DNA of 64,000 nt from Lysobacter concretionis Ko07 = DSM 16239 (GCF_000768345.1 NZ_AVPS01000003.1:310001-374000), one strand, 5' to 3'; numbered from the stretch's first letter, positions 28,793 through 37,907 are shown. Notes: generated by a model not told the origin, from the sequence alone. A program made the numbers and translations.

Positions 28793-31700
28793 TCAGGCTG
28801 CTGCCCGTTGATTGATCTCCGACACGATCTGGAAGATCGCATCCGCGTCCGCATCCCCGAACGCGCCTTCCACGCCTTCGTAGTGGATGGCCGTGAACGG
28901 CGGTTCGTACAGTTGCCCCGGGTCCATGACGCCGCTGTGGGTCAGGCGGTCGATGACCATCTCCACGAAACGGATCTGCTGGACGGTGTAGCGGTTCTCG
29001 TCGAGGAAGTGGGCAAACGCCTCCTTGGCGGCGTTGCGGTCCAGGCCGACCAGCGAGCGGATGAACAACGTCAGCGGTCGCTCGCTGCCGTAGTGCTTCT
29101 CGAACGCGGCGCGGCCACCGACGACTTCTGCGCCGTACACGAACCGCTCCAGCTCCTCCAGGTCGGTGGGCGTCAGCGGCTTGTTGTGGCGCAGCTTGGC
29201 GATGGCGATATGGCTGTCGTTGGCGCGGATGTATGCCTCCACCTTGCGCTTGTACTGGGCCAGGTTGATGCCGGTGCTGAAGCTGTCCAGGCCGACTTCG
29301 CTGGCCTCGCCGATCTCGTCGGTCAGCACCGTGTACACCGGCGTGCTCGTCTTTTGGTCGACAAACTTGACCAGCTCCCGGATCTTCCGCCGTACCGTCT
29401 CGATCAGCGGCAGCGTGATGCCCTGCCAGAACGCCTCGGTCTGCAGCTCCTGGATCAACGCGAGCTGCGCCTTCACCGCCGGGATCGTGTCCTTGGTTTC
29501 CAGATCGCTCGCAATCCCGATCACCTTGTCACGCCAGGTGATGAAATCCCCGGTGGCCTTGATCAATGCCACCTGCAGGTTCACGCAGACCAGATCGAAC
29601 AGCTTCGCCGTGATGTGTTCCGCCTCCTGCTCGCTGGGCAGGCCGGCCACGTGTTCGCGCAGCTCCACTATTGCGGTGTCGTCGAGCGCGTCCCACTGTC
29701 CGCGTTCGGCAAACCGGGTGACGTGCTCCAGTTCGGTGCGCACGATGAAGTTGTCGAGGTTCATCGCCGCAACCTCGCCGTGCAACTGATCGACCAAGGC
29801 ATGCCGCAGCAAGGGCAGGCTTCCATAATCGGGCACGCCGTCGGCTGCCCACTTGGGCTTCTCGTCCGGGTCGGTCGGCAGCAGGGCCACCAGCTCGAGC
29901 CTGCGCTTGAACAGGCGCTTGCCCAAGGGCTCACTCACCGGCGCCACCGCACCGGCCGGATGCTCGTTGAAGTACTCGAAGTTCTGGCAGAAATCGAAGA
30001 TGTGGAATTCGGTCTTGTCCTGCCCCGGTCCGAACAGCGCCGGGCACAGCCGGGTCCCCCGCCCGATCATCTGCAGGAACTTCACCTTCGAGCGCACCGC
30101 CTTGAAGAACACCAGGTTGACGATCTCGGGCACGTCGATACCGGTGTCCAGCATGTCCACCGAGATGGCGATCTGCGGCAGCCTGGCAACCCGGCTGAAA
30201 TCGTCGATGAGGCTCTGCGCGTAGGTGACCGAGTGGGTGACCACCCGCGCGAACGCCCCCTTGTAATGCGGGTAATGGTGGTCGAAACGCTGGGCGATGA
30301 ACTCGGCGTGCCGCTGGTTGACCGCGAAGATGATGGTCTTGCCGAGCGTGTCGCCGCCGTCAACTTTCAGCCCGTGCTCCATCAGGTGCTGGAGCATCAG
30401 GTCGACGGTGCTTTCGTTGAACAGCTGCTTGTTGACCTGCGAGGCATGGACCTCGTCGGGCAACTCGTCGTGCTCGCCCCAGTCCAGCGACTCCCAGTGC
30501 TCCTTTTCCTCGTCGCTCAGTTCGTCGTAGCGGATGCCCTCGCGCACGAACCGGATCGGCACCGAGTGCGCCTTCGGCGGTACCAGATAGCCGTCGGCGA
30601 CGGCCTCATCCAGTCCGTAGGTATCGGTCGGCACGCCGGTTTCCAGCCCGAACAGGTGGTAGGTGTCGCGGTCCACCTCGTCGCGCGGTGTCGCGGTCAG
30701 GCCGACCAGGTAGCTGTCGAAGTAACGGAAGATCGCGCCGTACTTCTGGTACACGCTGCGGTGCGCCTCGTCGATGATGATCAGGTCGAAGTGGCCGACG
30801 CCGTACTTCCGGCGGTCACCCTGCATCTGTTCGATCAGGCCCATCATCGTCGGGTAGGTGGACAGGTAGACGCGCCCCTGCCCGTCCTTCTCGGTCACCA
30901 GGTTCACCGGGCTGGAATGCGGCAGGTGCTCCTTGAACGCCTTGGCTGCCTGGTTCACCAGCGCCACGCGGTCGGCGAGGAACAGCACCCGCTTGACCCA
31001 GTTGGCGCGCATCAGCAGCTCGACCAGCGCGATCGACATGCGGGTCTTGCCGGTGCCCGTCGCCATCGTCAGCAGGCCGGCGCGGCGGCCGGACGCAAGT
31101 GATTCGGCCATCGCCCGGATCGCGCGGAGCTGGTACTCGCGGCCGGCGATCTCCCGGTCGACCTTCAGCCCGCGCAGATCCTGCTGCAGGCTGCGCCGCT
31201 GGATCGCCAACTCCAGCTCCTCGCGGGTGTAGAAGCCCTGCACTTCGCGCGGCGGCGCACGGCGGTCGTCCCACAGCCAGGTCTTGTGGCCGTTGGTGTA
31301 GAAGATCAGCGGCCGCTGCCCCTTCATCCGCTCCAGGCAATCGGCGTACAGCTTGGCCTGCTGCCGGCCGACATCCGGGTCGGTGAACGTGCGCTTGGCC
31401 TCCACTACCGCCAGCGGCTTGCCGTCGCGGCCCCACAGCACGTAATCGACGAAACCTTCGCCCTTCTGGTTGGGCATGCCGGTGACCGGCACCTCGAACG
31501 ACAGGTTGTCGCCGTCGATCCAGCCGGCCTCGCGCAACAGCACATCGATGAAGAACTTGCGGGTATCGGCCTCGTGGTAGTCGTGCCCATCCGGCACCGC
31601 GATGTTGGCGGTCTTGGCCTGGGCCAGCTCAGCCCGCGCCTGCGCCAGCCGGGCGTTGACCTCCGCCAGTGCGGCTTCGCGCTCGGCGAGGGTCGCGGCG

Positions 31701-32257
31701 GTCTCGGCAATGCGGGCCTCGCGTGCTTCGACCTCGGCGTGCTTGGTCTCGATCTGCTGGCGGAACTGCGCTTCCTGTTTCGCCAGCTCGTCGCGGGTGA
31801 AGCTGACCGCCTCGTCGGCGCGCACCAGATGCGGCACCTGCTTGTCGTCGAAACTGGCCTCGATGCTCTTCGGATCGCTGGCGCGGGTGTAGGTGCGCGC
31901 CAGCCAGAACAGCACGTGGAACAGCTCGCGCACCAGCCGCATCGCATCGCCACTGCCGATGCGTCCGCTGCCGTGCACGGCTTGGTTGCCGAGCTTCTGG
32001 ATCAGCCGCGCCTTCTGGTGGATGTGCGGCGGCAGCAGTTGCTCGAATGCCGGCTGGGTCAGCAGCACCCCGAGGCTGTTGTCGTATGGCATCCGCAACG
32101 TAAGGTCATGCGCGTACAGCCAATGCACCGCCTGCTCGAGCGCATGGCGGGTGCGCATGCAGCAGGCGCGCGGATCGGAATGCACCAGTTGCTCGGCCCC
32201 ACGCGCCGGCTCATAGATCGGCTTGAACTCGGCTCGCAGGAAGTTGAAGTTGGACAT
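28793..32257 (-). CDS. hsdR: Type I restriction endonuclease subunit R (EcoEI type)
   Basis: A 1154-residue motor-nuclease. Order of parts: DUF4145-like helical domain (residues 1-120, ALEQAVHWLYAHDL); coiled coil (about 155-220); PD-(D/E)xK nuclease (VDYVLWG, then AVVEAKRTF); SF2 helicase with Walker A MATGTGKT, DEAH box IIIDEAHRS and motif III LTATP; second RecA domain (DMLDTGIDVPEIVNLVF, QMIGRGTRL); C-terminal EcoEI_R_C domain. With HsdM and HsdS it translocates and cleaves unmodified DNA. All catalytic motifs are intact. It is separated from hsdM and hsdS by three extra genes. Confidence 0.97.
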   Translation of the reverse strand: MSNFNFLRAEFKPIYEPARGAEQLVHSDPRACCMRTRHALEQAVHWLYAHDLTLRMPYDNSLGVLLTQPAFEQLLPPHIHQKARLIQKLGNQAVHGSGRIGSGDAMRLVRELFHVLFWLARTYTRASDPKSIEASFDDKQVPHLVRADEAVSFTRDELAKQEAQFRQQIETKHAEVEAREARIAETAATLAEREAALAEVNARLAQARAELAQAKTANIAVPDGHDYHEADTRKFFIDVLLREAGWIDGDNLSFEVPVTGMPNQKGEGFVDYVLWGRDGKPLAVVEAKRTFTDPDVGRQQAKLYADCLERMKGQRPLIFYTNGHKTWLWDDRRAPPREVQGFYTREELELAIQRRSLQQDLRGLKVDREIAGREYQLRAIRAMAESLASGRRAGLLTMATGTGKTRMSIALVELLMRANWVKRVLFLADRVALVNQAAKAFKEHLPHSSPVNLVTEKDGQGRVYLSTYPTMMGLIEQMQGDRRKYGVGHFDLIIIDEAHRSVYQKYGAIFRYFDSYLVGLTATPRDEVDRDTYHLFGLETGVPTDTYGLDEAVADGYLVPPKAHSVPIRFVREGIRYDELSDEEKEHWESLDWGEHDELPDEVHASQVNKQLFNESTVDLMLQHLMEHGLKVDGGDTLGKTIIFAVNQRHAEFIAQRFDHHYPHYKGAFARVVTHSVTYAQSLIDDFSRVARLPQIAISVDMLDTGIDVPEIVNLVFFKAVRSKVKFLQMIGRGTRLCPALFGPGQDKTEFHIFDFCQNFEYFNEHPAGAVAPVSEPLGKRLFKRRLELVALLPTDPDEKPKWAADGVPDYGSLPLLRHALVDQLHGEVAAMNLDNFIVRTELEHVTRFAERGQWDALDDTAIVELREHVAGLPSEQEAEHITAKLFDLVCVNLQVALIKATGDFITWRDKVIGIASDLETKDTIPAVKAQLALIQELQTEAFWQGITLPLIETVRRKIRELVKFVDQKTSTPVYTVLTDEIGEASEVGLDSFSTGINLAQYKRKVEAYIRANDSHIAIAKLRHNKPLTPTDLEELERFVYGAEVVGGRAAFEKHYGSERPLTLFIRSLVGLDRNAAKEAFAHFLDENRYTVQQIRFVEMVIDRLTHSGVMDPGQLYEPPFTAIHYEGVEGAFGDADADAIFQIVSEINQRAAA

Positions 32258-32365
32258 TGGACCCCCGGATCCTCTGGCATATTACCGACGAACGTCCCGT
32301 AGGCCGCAACAGAGTCCCGTGGAACAAGACGAAGCTGCTAGAGGGGCGCGGCTTGTCCCTGCGGC

Positions 32366-33010
32366 TTACCGATCTGGCAGTGCACCGAAGACCAGTTCGT
32401 AGGGCGTCTGTAGTCGCATCACCTCATCCCACTCATGCACGCTGATCTTCTTTGGCTGGCGAAGGCGCAGCGCACGCGCAGCCCTACTGCGCGCGGCCTC
32501 GCAACGCCTCAGCCATGCGTCGATAGCCTCGCCCTCGCGGCGGTCACCGCGACCTGGCAATTCATCCAAAGCGGCACCAATGTCCAGGTCACCAAGGTGA
32601 GGCTTGTCCGTCAGGTATGAACCGAACACCACTAAACACGTAACACGATGGTCATAGCTGTCCGAACGAGCATTGATCTCGCTTGCCTTCTCGACAACCT
32701 GGGCCAGCAGATTTTCGGCCTCGGCACGCGAGATACCGGGGGAGATCTTCGCCAGCGCGAGTTGGCCCAACTTTTGGCTGGCCACGTACCTGTCCGGGAC
32801 TCCTTCAGCGATAGTGAAGACCCCGTCCGCAAGCATGGCTTGCAACACCGGGATGGACTCGCTGATAGGTGCACCCAGTGCCTTGCTGAAATCATCGATA
32901 TCGAAGTCACACCTCGCGGCACCCAAGCCCCAGTCATGAATCTGGCGCGCGCAGTCGATCAACAGCGCCGGTGCGACTCCGTACATCGGTTGGCCGGGAA
33001 GAAGATGCAT
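32366..33010 (-). CDS. Nucleotidyltransferase-fold protein with N-terminal helical/winged-helix-like region
   Basis: A 214-residue protein. Residues 1-80 are helical with a likely winged-helix (DFDIDDFSKALGAPISESIP, then LADGVFTIAEG). Residues 120-165 carry a Pol-beta-type nucleotidyltransferase signature: G130-S131, nine residues, then D141-L-D143 (VVFGSYLTDKPHLGDLDIG), close to the GSx10DxD of MNT and antitoxin nucleotidyltransferases. A C-terminal Arg-rich helix follows. ATG 33010 overlaps the stop of the upstream gene (TGATG). Its place in a type I RM operon suggests a defence or toxin-antitoxin role; the actual reaction is unknown. Confidence 0.75.
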   Translation of the reverse strand: MHLLPGQPMYGVAPALLIDCARQIHDWGLGAARCDFDIDDFSKALGAPISESIPVLQAMLADGVFTIAEGVPDRYVASQKLGQLALAKISPGISRAEAENLLAQVVEKASEINARSDSYDHRVTCLVVFGSYLTDKPHLGDLDIGAALDELPGRGDRREGEAIDAWLRRCEAARSRAARALRLRQPKKISVHEWDEVMRLQTPYELVFGALPDR

Positions 33011-33513
33011 CACCCAGCCCCTTCATCGAACCAACGCAGCTCCCGCCAGAGACCATCGAGATGTCGGCGATACAGGTTGCCGTGTCGAAAGCCGATGCTG
33101 GTGGCACCCTTGGAACCCAACGTCCCATCCTTGCGCAAAACACGCCCTTCCAGCTCCCACATCCAACGCAGTTCCCAGGGAAGGCCATCGCGAAACGAAA
33201 ACGACAGCACCTGCAATTCGTACTCGGCATCTTCCCGTTGGATCCGGACGACGCTGTACCGCTCCAGCCCGACTTCGCGCCTCCAGACATCCGCGGCCAA
33301 TGAATCCATCTCCGCCCACACTGGCTGACGCCGCTGGGAGAAAGCCGCGTACCCTTTTCGTTCCGACTTGGGCAATTGCTCGTCTGAGCGGGATTGATCA
33401 TTGATGCAATCCAGCTTGCGCAACATACGACGCGCCTTGGCGAGTTCGCCACGCCGCATCATCGCTTCGGGAAAGAACGGTCGAAACGTCGTTCGGCTAC
33501 TCACAGCAATCAC
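33010..33513 (-). CDS. Unrecognised basic protein, 167 aa, in type I RM operon
   Basis: It starts at GTG 33513, which overlaps the Fic stop (GTGA), and ends in a TGATG overlap with the nucleotidyltransferase gene. The product is rich in Arg, Trp and Glu. It has an N-terminal Arg-rich helix (MMRRGELAKARRMLRKLD) and a beta-rich C-terminal half (YSVVRIQREDAEYELQVLSF, then ELRWMWELEGRVLRKDGTLG). There is no signal, membrane segment or family I recognise. Its tight coupling to both neighbours suggests a stoichiometric partner, possibly of the nucleotidyltransferase. Confidence 0.75.
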   Translation of the reverse strand: MIAVSSRTTFRPFFPEAMMRRGELAKARRMLRKLDCINDQSRSDEQLPKSERKGYAAFSQRRQPVWAEMDSLAADVWRREVGLERYSVVRIQREDAEYELQVLSFSFRDGLPWELRWMWELEGRVLRKDGTLGSKGATSIGFRHGNLYRRHLDGLWRELRWFDEGAG

Positions 33514-34499
33514 AGGACCTCCCAGTGCCCACTCTTTTTCGGGCCGAGGTAACGAAGTTTTCCCTCCGCCTGCAGTTTGGCGACAGCCCGCTCCACCGTG
33601 CGCAGGGAGCGGTCGATGACGCGCGATACCTCTGCGAGGGTGAGTTCTGGCTGCCGGCGCAGTACCGCGAGCACCTGCTCGGGCGTCCGCTCCCGCCGTT
33701 CTACCGGCGTTTTTACCGGCGCTTCTACCGCCATCTCTGCCGCGATCGCCTCGCCCAGACTGTCGTCGATCGCCTGCAGCATGAATTCGATGAAGCCGCT
33801 GCAGTCGCTGGATGCATCGGCCCGGGCCAGTTGCGCGTAATAGTCCTGCTGGCGGCTGCGGATGACCGTTTCCACCGGCAGCCAGGCCAGCATCGGCTGC
33901 CAGTGCGCCAGGATCAGGGTCTGCCACAGGCGCCCCATGCGGCCATTGCCGTCCGGGAACGGGTGGATGAACTCGAACTCGTAGTGGAACGCCGCCGAGG
34001 CGACCAGCGGGTGCGCGTCTGTTTTCCGCACCCAGCCCAGCAGGTCCTTGACCAGCGCCGACACACGACTGGCCGGCGGCGCCATGTGGAGCAGTTTGTC
34101 GCCGCGCCAGATGCCGACATCGCCGCCGCGCAGCTGGCCGGGACGGTCCACCAGACCGGCCATCAGCAGGCCATGGGCCTGCAGCAGGTCGCCCAGCCGG
34201 TGCGGTTGCCAGTGCTCCATCGCCTCGTAGGCGGCGAAGGCGTTGCGGATCTCCTGGATTTCCCTGGGCGAACCGAGCACCGGCTTGCCGGCCAGCACCG
34301 CGGTGACCTGCTCCACGCTCAACGTGTTCTGCTCGATCGCCAGCGAAGCCTGCAGAGTGCGGATGCGATTGCCGCGGCGCAGCGCCGGCACCAGCGCGCC
34401 CCGGTTGGCGGCCTTCCATGCGCCCAGCCGCTCGGCGATGTCCGCCACCAGCGCGGTCATGCGGTGGGTGAGCTGGAAGGGCGGCTGGTAGGCGGGCAT
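33510..34499 (-). CDS. Fic-domain AMPylase-like protein with C-terminal winged helix
   Basis: A 329-residue protein. The active-site motif H179-PFPDGNGRMGR is intact, so nucleotidyl (typically AMP) transfer to protein hydroxyls is expected. An N-terminal helix carries S52-LAIE56-QN, close to the (S/T)xxxE(G/N) inhibitory motif of class II Fic proteins but with Gln at the last position. Residues 265-329 form a winged-helix DNA-binding domain (ELTLAEVSRVIDRSLRTVER). It starts 3 bases after the hsdS stop and overlaps the next gene by 4. Fic genes inside type I RM operons are known; their role there is unclear. Confidence 0.93.
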   Translation of the reverse strand: MPAYQPPFQLTHRMTALVADIAERLGAWKAANRGALVPALRRGNRIRTLQASLAIEQNTLSVEQVTAVLAGKPVLGSPREIQEIRNAFAAYEAMEHWQPHRLGDLLQAHGLLMAGLVDRPGQLRGGDVGIWRGDKLLHMAPPASRVSALVKDLLGWVRKTDAHPLVASAAFHYEFEFIHPFPDGNGRMGRLWQTLILAHWQPMLAWLPVETVIRSRQQDYYAQLARADASSDCSGFIEFMLQAIDDSLGEAIAAEMAVEAPVKTPVERRERTPEQVLAVLRRQPELTLAEVSRVIDRSLRTVERAVAKLQAEGKLRYLGPKKSGHWEVL

Positions 34500-34502
34500 G
34501 GG

Positions 34503-35693
34503 TCAGAGGGTGCCGGTGAAGGCGCGGTGTTGGAGGCTGCTGAAAAGCTCTTCGAACCCATCCGCGCTCTGCTGCATCTGGATGAGTTGCACCTTGATTC
34601 TTTCCGCAATGAGGGTAAAGCGCTCTTGCACGCCGGCTGCAGGAATTGGAATCCGGAAGTCCTCGATCTGCTGCTTGGTAATCGCTTCGCGAGTTGCGCC
34701 GCCGCCTGCAACCATCAGCAATGACTGCTTCATGGCCAACAAGACCCGTTCAAGATAGACCGGCGAAAGTGTGCTCTTGCAGCGAATGATCGCAACGTGC
34801 TGATTCACTCTCGCCGGCAGTGCGTCGCTTGGAGCACGACAGACACGCGCGACGGATGCACCAGTGATGTTGAGCAAAACGTCGTCGGATTGAACGACCA
34901 CGTTATCCAATTTTGCCGCCTGTTCGTCATCAATGCGCGCAAGATTCTTGTGGCGAAACTGTCCGTCACGCACATTCATACTTCTAATTAACGATGTCCC
35001 TTCGGCCTTGTATGCACTCTCGCCGCCTCTTGGAGTCGCGCCGCTGCCGATCTTGCTTGCATGCTGCGCTATCGCACCAACCGGCCAATCTTTTGGGTTG
35101 GCAACGGGGTCGCCGAACATGTCGAGGAACACGGACTGCAGCAGCTGGTCTAGCTTGGCGATGGCTTCGCGGCGCTTGGCGCGCAGCGCGTCGGCCTTGT
35201 CCAGGATCGCCGAGATGCGGCGTTGTTCCGCAAGCGGCGGAAGTGGAATCTTCAAGCTTTCCAAGAATGCCTTGGGCACGCGGCGCTGCCCGCCGCTACC
35301 TGTCATCCGCTTTTCACCCGCAACGCGAATCAGGGGCTGCCGCAGAAAGTGGAATAGGTATCGGTCGTCAAGCCGTTGCGCATCGGCGCGAACGACATGG
35401 AACTCCGTGGAGCCAAACCCAGCGCGCTTACTGATTCGTGCATGCGCAATCTTTCCGTTTTCGAAACATGGCGTGATCTTCGCGACCAGAACATCTCGAT
35501 CGGCGAACGGTGTGAAGCCCTTTAGCAGCTCACCGAGCGGGCGGTGATCCTCGCTGGTGATCACACCCGACACTTCGGAAACTCTGGCCATCGGAACGAA
35601 CGTGACGACTTCCCCCTGATTGGCAAATCCAGCGCGATCAAAGCGCGGATTTATTTCTGCGACTTCGGCAAGCGCAGCAGTCGCGACGCTCAC
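34503..35693 (-). CDS. hsdS: Type I restriction-modification specificity subunit S
   Basis: A 396-residue DNA-recognition subunit with two target-recognition domains. TRD1 spans about residues 1-155 and ends in the conserved tail (KIPLPPLAEQRRISAILDKA). A coiled-coil spacer (DALRAKRREAIAKLDQLLQS) leads to TRD2 (about 205-370, GSGATPRGG, then QQIEDFRIPIPAAGVQERF) and a second helix. GTG 35693 overlaps the hsdM stop (GTGA). Sequence variation here sets the recognition site, which cannot be read from the protein. Parts of the gene look less GC-rich than hsdM. Confidence 0.94.
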   Translation of the reverse strand: MSVATAALAEVAEINPRFDRAGFANQGEVVTFVPMARVSEVSGVITSEDHRPLGELLKGFTPFADRDVLVAKITPCFENGKIAHARISKRAGFGSTEFHVVRADAQRLDDRYLFHFLRQPLIRVAGEKRMTGSGGQRRVPKAFLESLKIPLPPLAEQRRISAILDKADALRAKRREAIAKLDQLLQSVFLDMFGDPVANPKDWPVGAIAQHASKIGSGATPRGGESAYKAEGTSLIRSMNVRDGQFRHKNLARIDDEQAAKLDNVVVQSDDVLLNITGASVARVCRAPSDALPARVNQHVAIIRCKSTLSPVYLERVLLAMKQSLLMVAGGGATREAITKQQIEDFRIPIPAAGVQERFTLIAERIKVQLIQMQQSADGFEELFSSLQHRAFTGTL

Positions 35694-37174
35694 TGCAACA
35701 TCCCCTCCAACTCCTCCACGCCCCGCATGATCTCCGCCTCCAGCGCCTTCAGCTCGGCCAGGATCATCAAAGGCGGGTCGTACTCGACCGCCTCGTGCAC
35801 CACTTCCTTGTAGCGGTTGATCGACAGGTCGTAGTCGTTGCCGGCGATCTCGGCCTTGGGCACCAGGAAGCTCTGTTCGGTACGCGCGCGGCCTTGTTCC
35901 GCGTCGCGGTTGTGCCAGCGCGCCAGGACGTCGGGCAGGTTGTTGCACTCGTGCTTGTCGGCAGCTAGCGGATTGCGCTTGTCGTCCAGCGAGTAGCCGT
36001 CGGCCTGCATGTCGTAGAACCAGACGTTGTCGGTGCCGCCCGAGTCGGTCCGGGTGAACAGCAGGATCGCGGTGGACACGCCGGCATAGGGCCGGAACAC
36101 GCCCGAGGGCATGGAAACGATGCCGTCGAGCTTCTGCTCCTCCACCAGCATCCGGCGCAGCGTTTTGTGCGCCTTGCTGGACCCGAACAGCACGCCGTCG
36201 GGCACGATCACCGCCGCGCGGCCGCCGGGTTTGAGCAGGCGCAGGAACAAGGCCAGGAACAGCAGCTCGGTCTTCTTGGTCTTGACGACCTGCAGCAGGT
36301 CCTTGGCAGTGCTCTCGTAATCGAGCGACCCCGCGAACGGCGGATTGGCGAGGATCAGGCTGAACTGTCCGGCGACCCCGGCATGGCCCTCGCTGAGGCT
36401 GTCGCGGTTCTCGATCGCCGGGTTCTCGACCCCGTGCAGCAGCATGTTCATCGAGCCGACCCGCAGCATGGTGCTGTCGAAGTCGAAGCCGTGGAAGGTG
36501 TCGTGGTTGAAGCGGCGCGCAGCCTCGGGCGTGGCGTAGATCTCCTGCCCGTGGTGCGCGTTGAGGTGCTCGCTGGCCGCAACCAGGAAGCCCGCCGTGC
36601 CGCAGGCCGGGTCGCAGATGGTGTCGGACGGCTTGGGCGCCACCATCTCGACCATCAGCTTGATGATGTGGCGCGGCGTGCGGAACTGCCCGTTCTGCCC
36701 GGCCGAGGCGATCTTGCCGAGCATGTACTCGTAGAGGTCGCCCTTGGTGTCGCGGTCGTCCATCGGGATCGCGTCGAGCATGTCCACCACCTTCGCCAGC
36801 AGCGCCGGCGTGGGGATGGTGAAGCGCGCATCCTTCATGTGGGTGGCGTAGGTCGACTCCTCCGCCCCGCCACCGATGGACTTGATGAAGGGGAAGACCT
36901 CCTCGGACACGGTGCGGTACAACTCCGCCGGATCGCCCAGCTGGCGGAACACCGACCAGCGCAAGTGCTGCTGGCCCTCGCTGAAGATCGGGGCTTCGAT
37001 CGGCCGCTTGAGGCGGTTGGCCTTCTTTTCCTTGACCGTGTGCAGCTCGTCCAGACGCTTGATGAAAAGCAGGTAAGTCATCTGTTCGATGACCTCCATC
37101 GGGTTGGAGATACCGCCACTCCAGAACGCGTTCCAGATGCTGTCGACTTGGGATTTGATGGTGCCGGTGATCAT
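35690..37174 (-). CDS. hsdM: Type I restriction-modification DNA methyltransferase subunit M
   Basis: A 494-residue N6-adenine methyltransferase. Helical HsdM_N domain (residues 1-140, IWNAFWSGGISNPMEVIEQM); SAM-binding motif I in DTICDPACGTAGFLVAA; catalytic motif IV NPPF in ILANPPFAGS; and a C-terminal helix for HsdS contact. ATG 37174 (MITGTIKSQVDSIW) was taken because upstream codons lack family similarity. It is the first gene of the minus-strand defence operon hsdM-hsdS-fic-unknown-nucleotidyltransferase-hsdR-gmrSD. Confidence 0.97.
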   Translation of the reverse strand: MITGTIKSQVDSIWNAFWSGGISNPMEVIEQMTYLLFIKRLDELHTVKEKKANRLKRPIEAPIFSEGQQHLRWSVFRQLGDPAELYRTVSEEVFPFIKSIGGGAEESTYATHMKDARFTIPTPALLAKVVDMLDAIPMDDRDTKGDLYEYMLGKIASAGQNGQFRTPRHIIKLMVEMVAPKPSDTICDPACGTAGFLVAASEHLNAHHGQEIYATPEAARRFNHDTFHGFDFDSTMLRVGSMNMLLHGVENPAIENRDSLSEGHAGVAGQFSLILANPPFAGSLDYESTAKDLLQVVKTKKTELLFLALFLRLLKPGGRAAVIVPDGVLFGSSKAHKTLRRMLVEEQKLDGIVSMPSGVFRPYAGVSTAILLFTRTDSGGTDNVWFYDMQADGYSLDDKRNPLAADKHECNNLPDVLARWHNRDAEQGRARTEQSFLVPKAEIAGNDYDLSINRYKEVVHEAVEYDPPLMILAELKALEAEIMRGVEELEGMLQ

Positions 37175-37225
37175 TGGGTACTGCTGCCGTGGTTGTGACT
37201 GACAGACTCCTGGCAATGCCGGGAG

Positions 37226-37540
37226 TCAGGACTCGGAGGTACGGACAATACTGTAGCCATCCTTGTTGTATAGGCCGTCGCGCTTGCCTTCGGCGTCGCA
37301 CAGACGCACCGACCAGCCCTTGCTGAAAACATGGCGATAAACCTCCTCTTCATCGTCCAGCAGGGTCTGGTTGATCGTCTTGTTGGCGCCTGTGCCCGGC
37401 GGCGCGACGCGGAACGCCCAACGACCGCTGTTGCGTTCGACGGACCTGTACGGATAAAGGCGATGGCCGGATTCGTGTTCAAACCAGAACCGCCGGCTGA
37501 TGGACTCGAGCCTGCCGGGTCTCGTTCGTCGGTCGGACAT
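37226..37540 (-). CDS. Hypothetical protein, 104 aa, upstream of hsdM
   Basis: A 104-residue soluble protein; ATG 37540 is preceded by GGAG at a good distance. It contains RRFWFEHESGHRLYPYRSVE and DDEEEVYRHVFSKGWSVRLC, and looks like a small alpha/beta domain. The family was not recognised. It lies 51 bases upstream of hsdM in the same orientation and may be the first gene of that operon or an older neighbour. Confidence 0.65.
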   Translation of the reverse strand: MSDRRTRPGRLESISRRFWFEHESGHRLYPYRSVERNSGRWAFRVAPPGTGANKTINQTLLDDEEEVYRHVFSKGWSVRLCDAEGKRDGLYNKDGYSIVRTSES

Positions 37541-37907
37541 AGCGTGGTCTCCATTGATCAATGTCGCTGCACCCGCGCGGTGGGAGGGTGCCCCTTCGGC
37601 GACCTCGCGCGACTGGGACGAGCCCGCGCCCCACGCTACCGCTGCCCCAACGCCATGATGCCCGCTCCCGGTCTCATCTGCCGATACACCCGTGCGCGAT
37701 TCCCCTGCCCCTCTATGCGGAAAAGTCCGAACGCCCGCGCCCCCGAAATCATCCCCGCATCAGTCACACTTGTCCCCGCTCCAGCCGCCGGCCTGCCGGC
37801 GAACACACCTCACGCCACAGGGATTGCGGCGGAGCGGTGCCGGTGGACTTGCAGGCACGCGACGCGTGCCGGCCCCGGCGCCTCCTATCGAATGCAAAGG
37901 AGTTGCA
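37541..37907. other. Intergenic region between divergent hypothetical genes
   Basis: 367 bases between two divergent genes at the right edge of the defence island. No repeat, attachment site, tRNA or convincing promoter hexamers were seen; open frames here have no recognisable similarity. It is the natural place to look for an island boundary. Confidence 0.5.

Noticed and set aside
28808..31102. Open frame of over 760 codons on the plus strand across hsdR
   Set aside because: It is antisense to intact hsdR with all catalytic motifs; the sequence is low-complexity and without similarity.
33010..33513. HEPN-type toxin in the 167-residue protein
   Set aside because: No Rx4-6H motif in a fitting helical setting; the region with FRHGNLYRRH does not match spacing, and the C-terminal half looks beta-rich.
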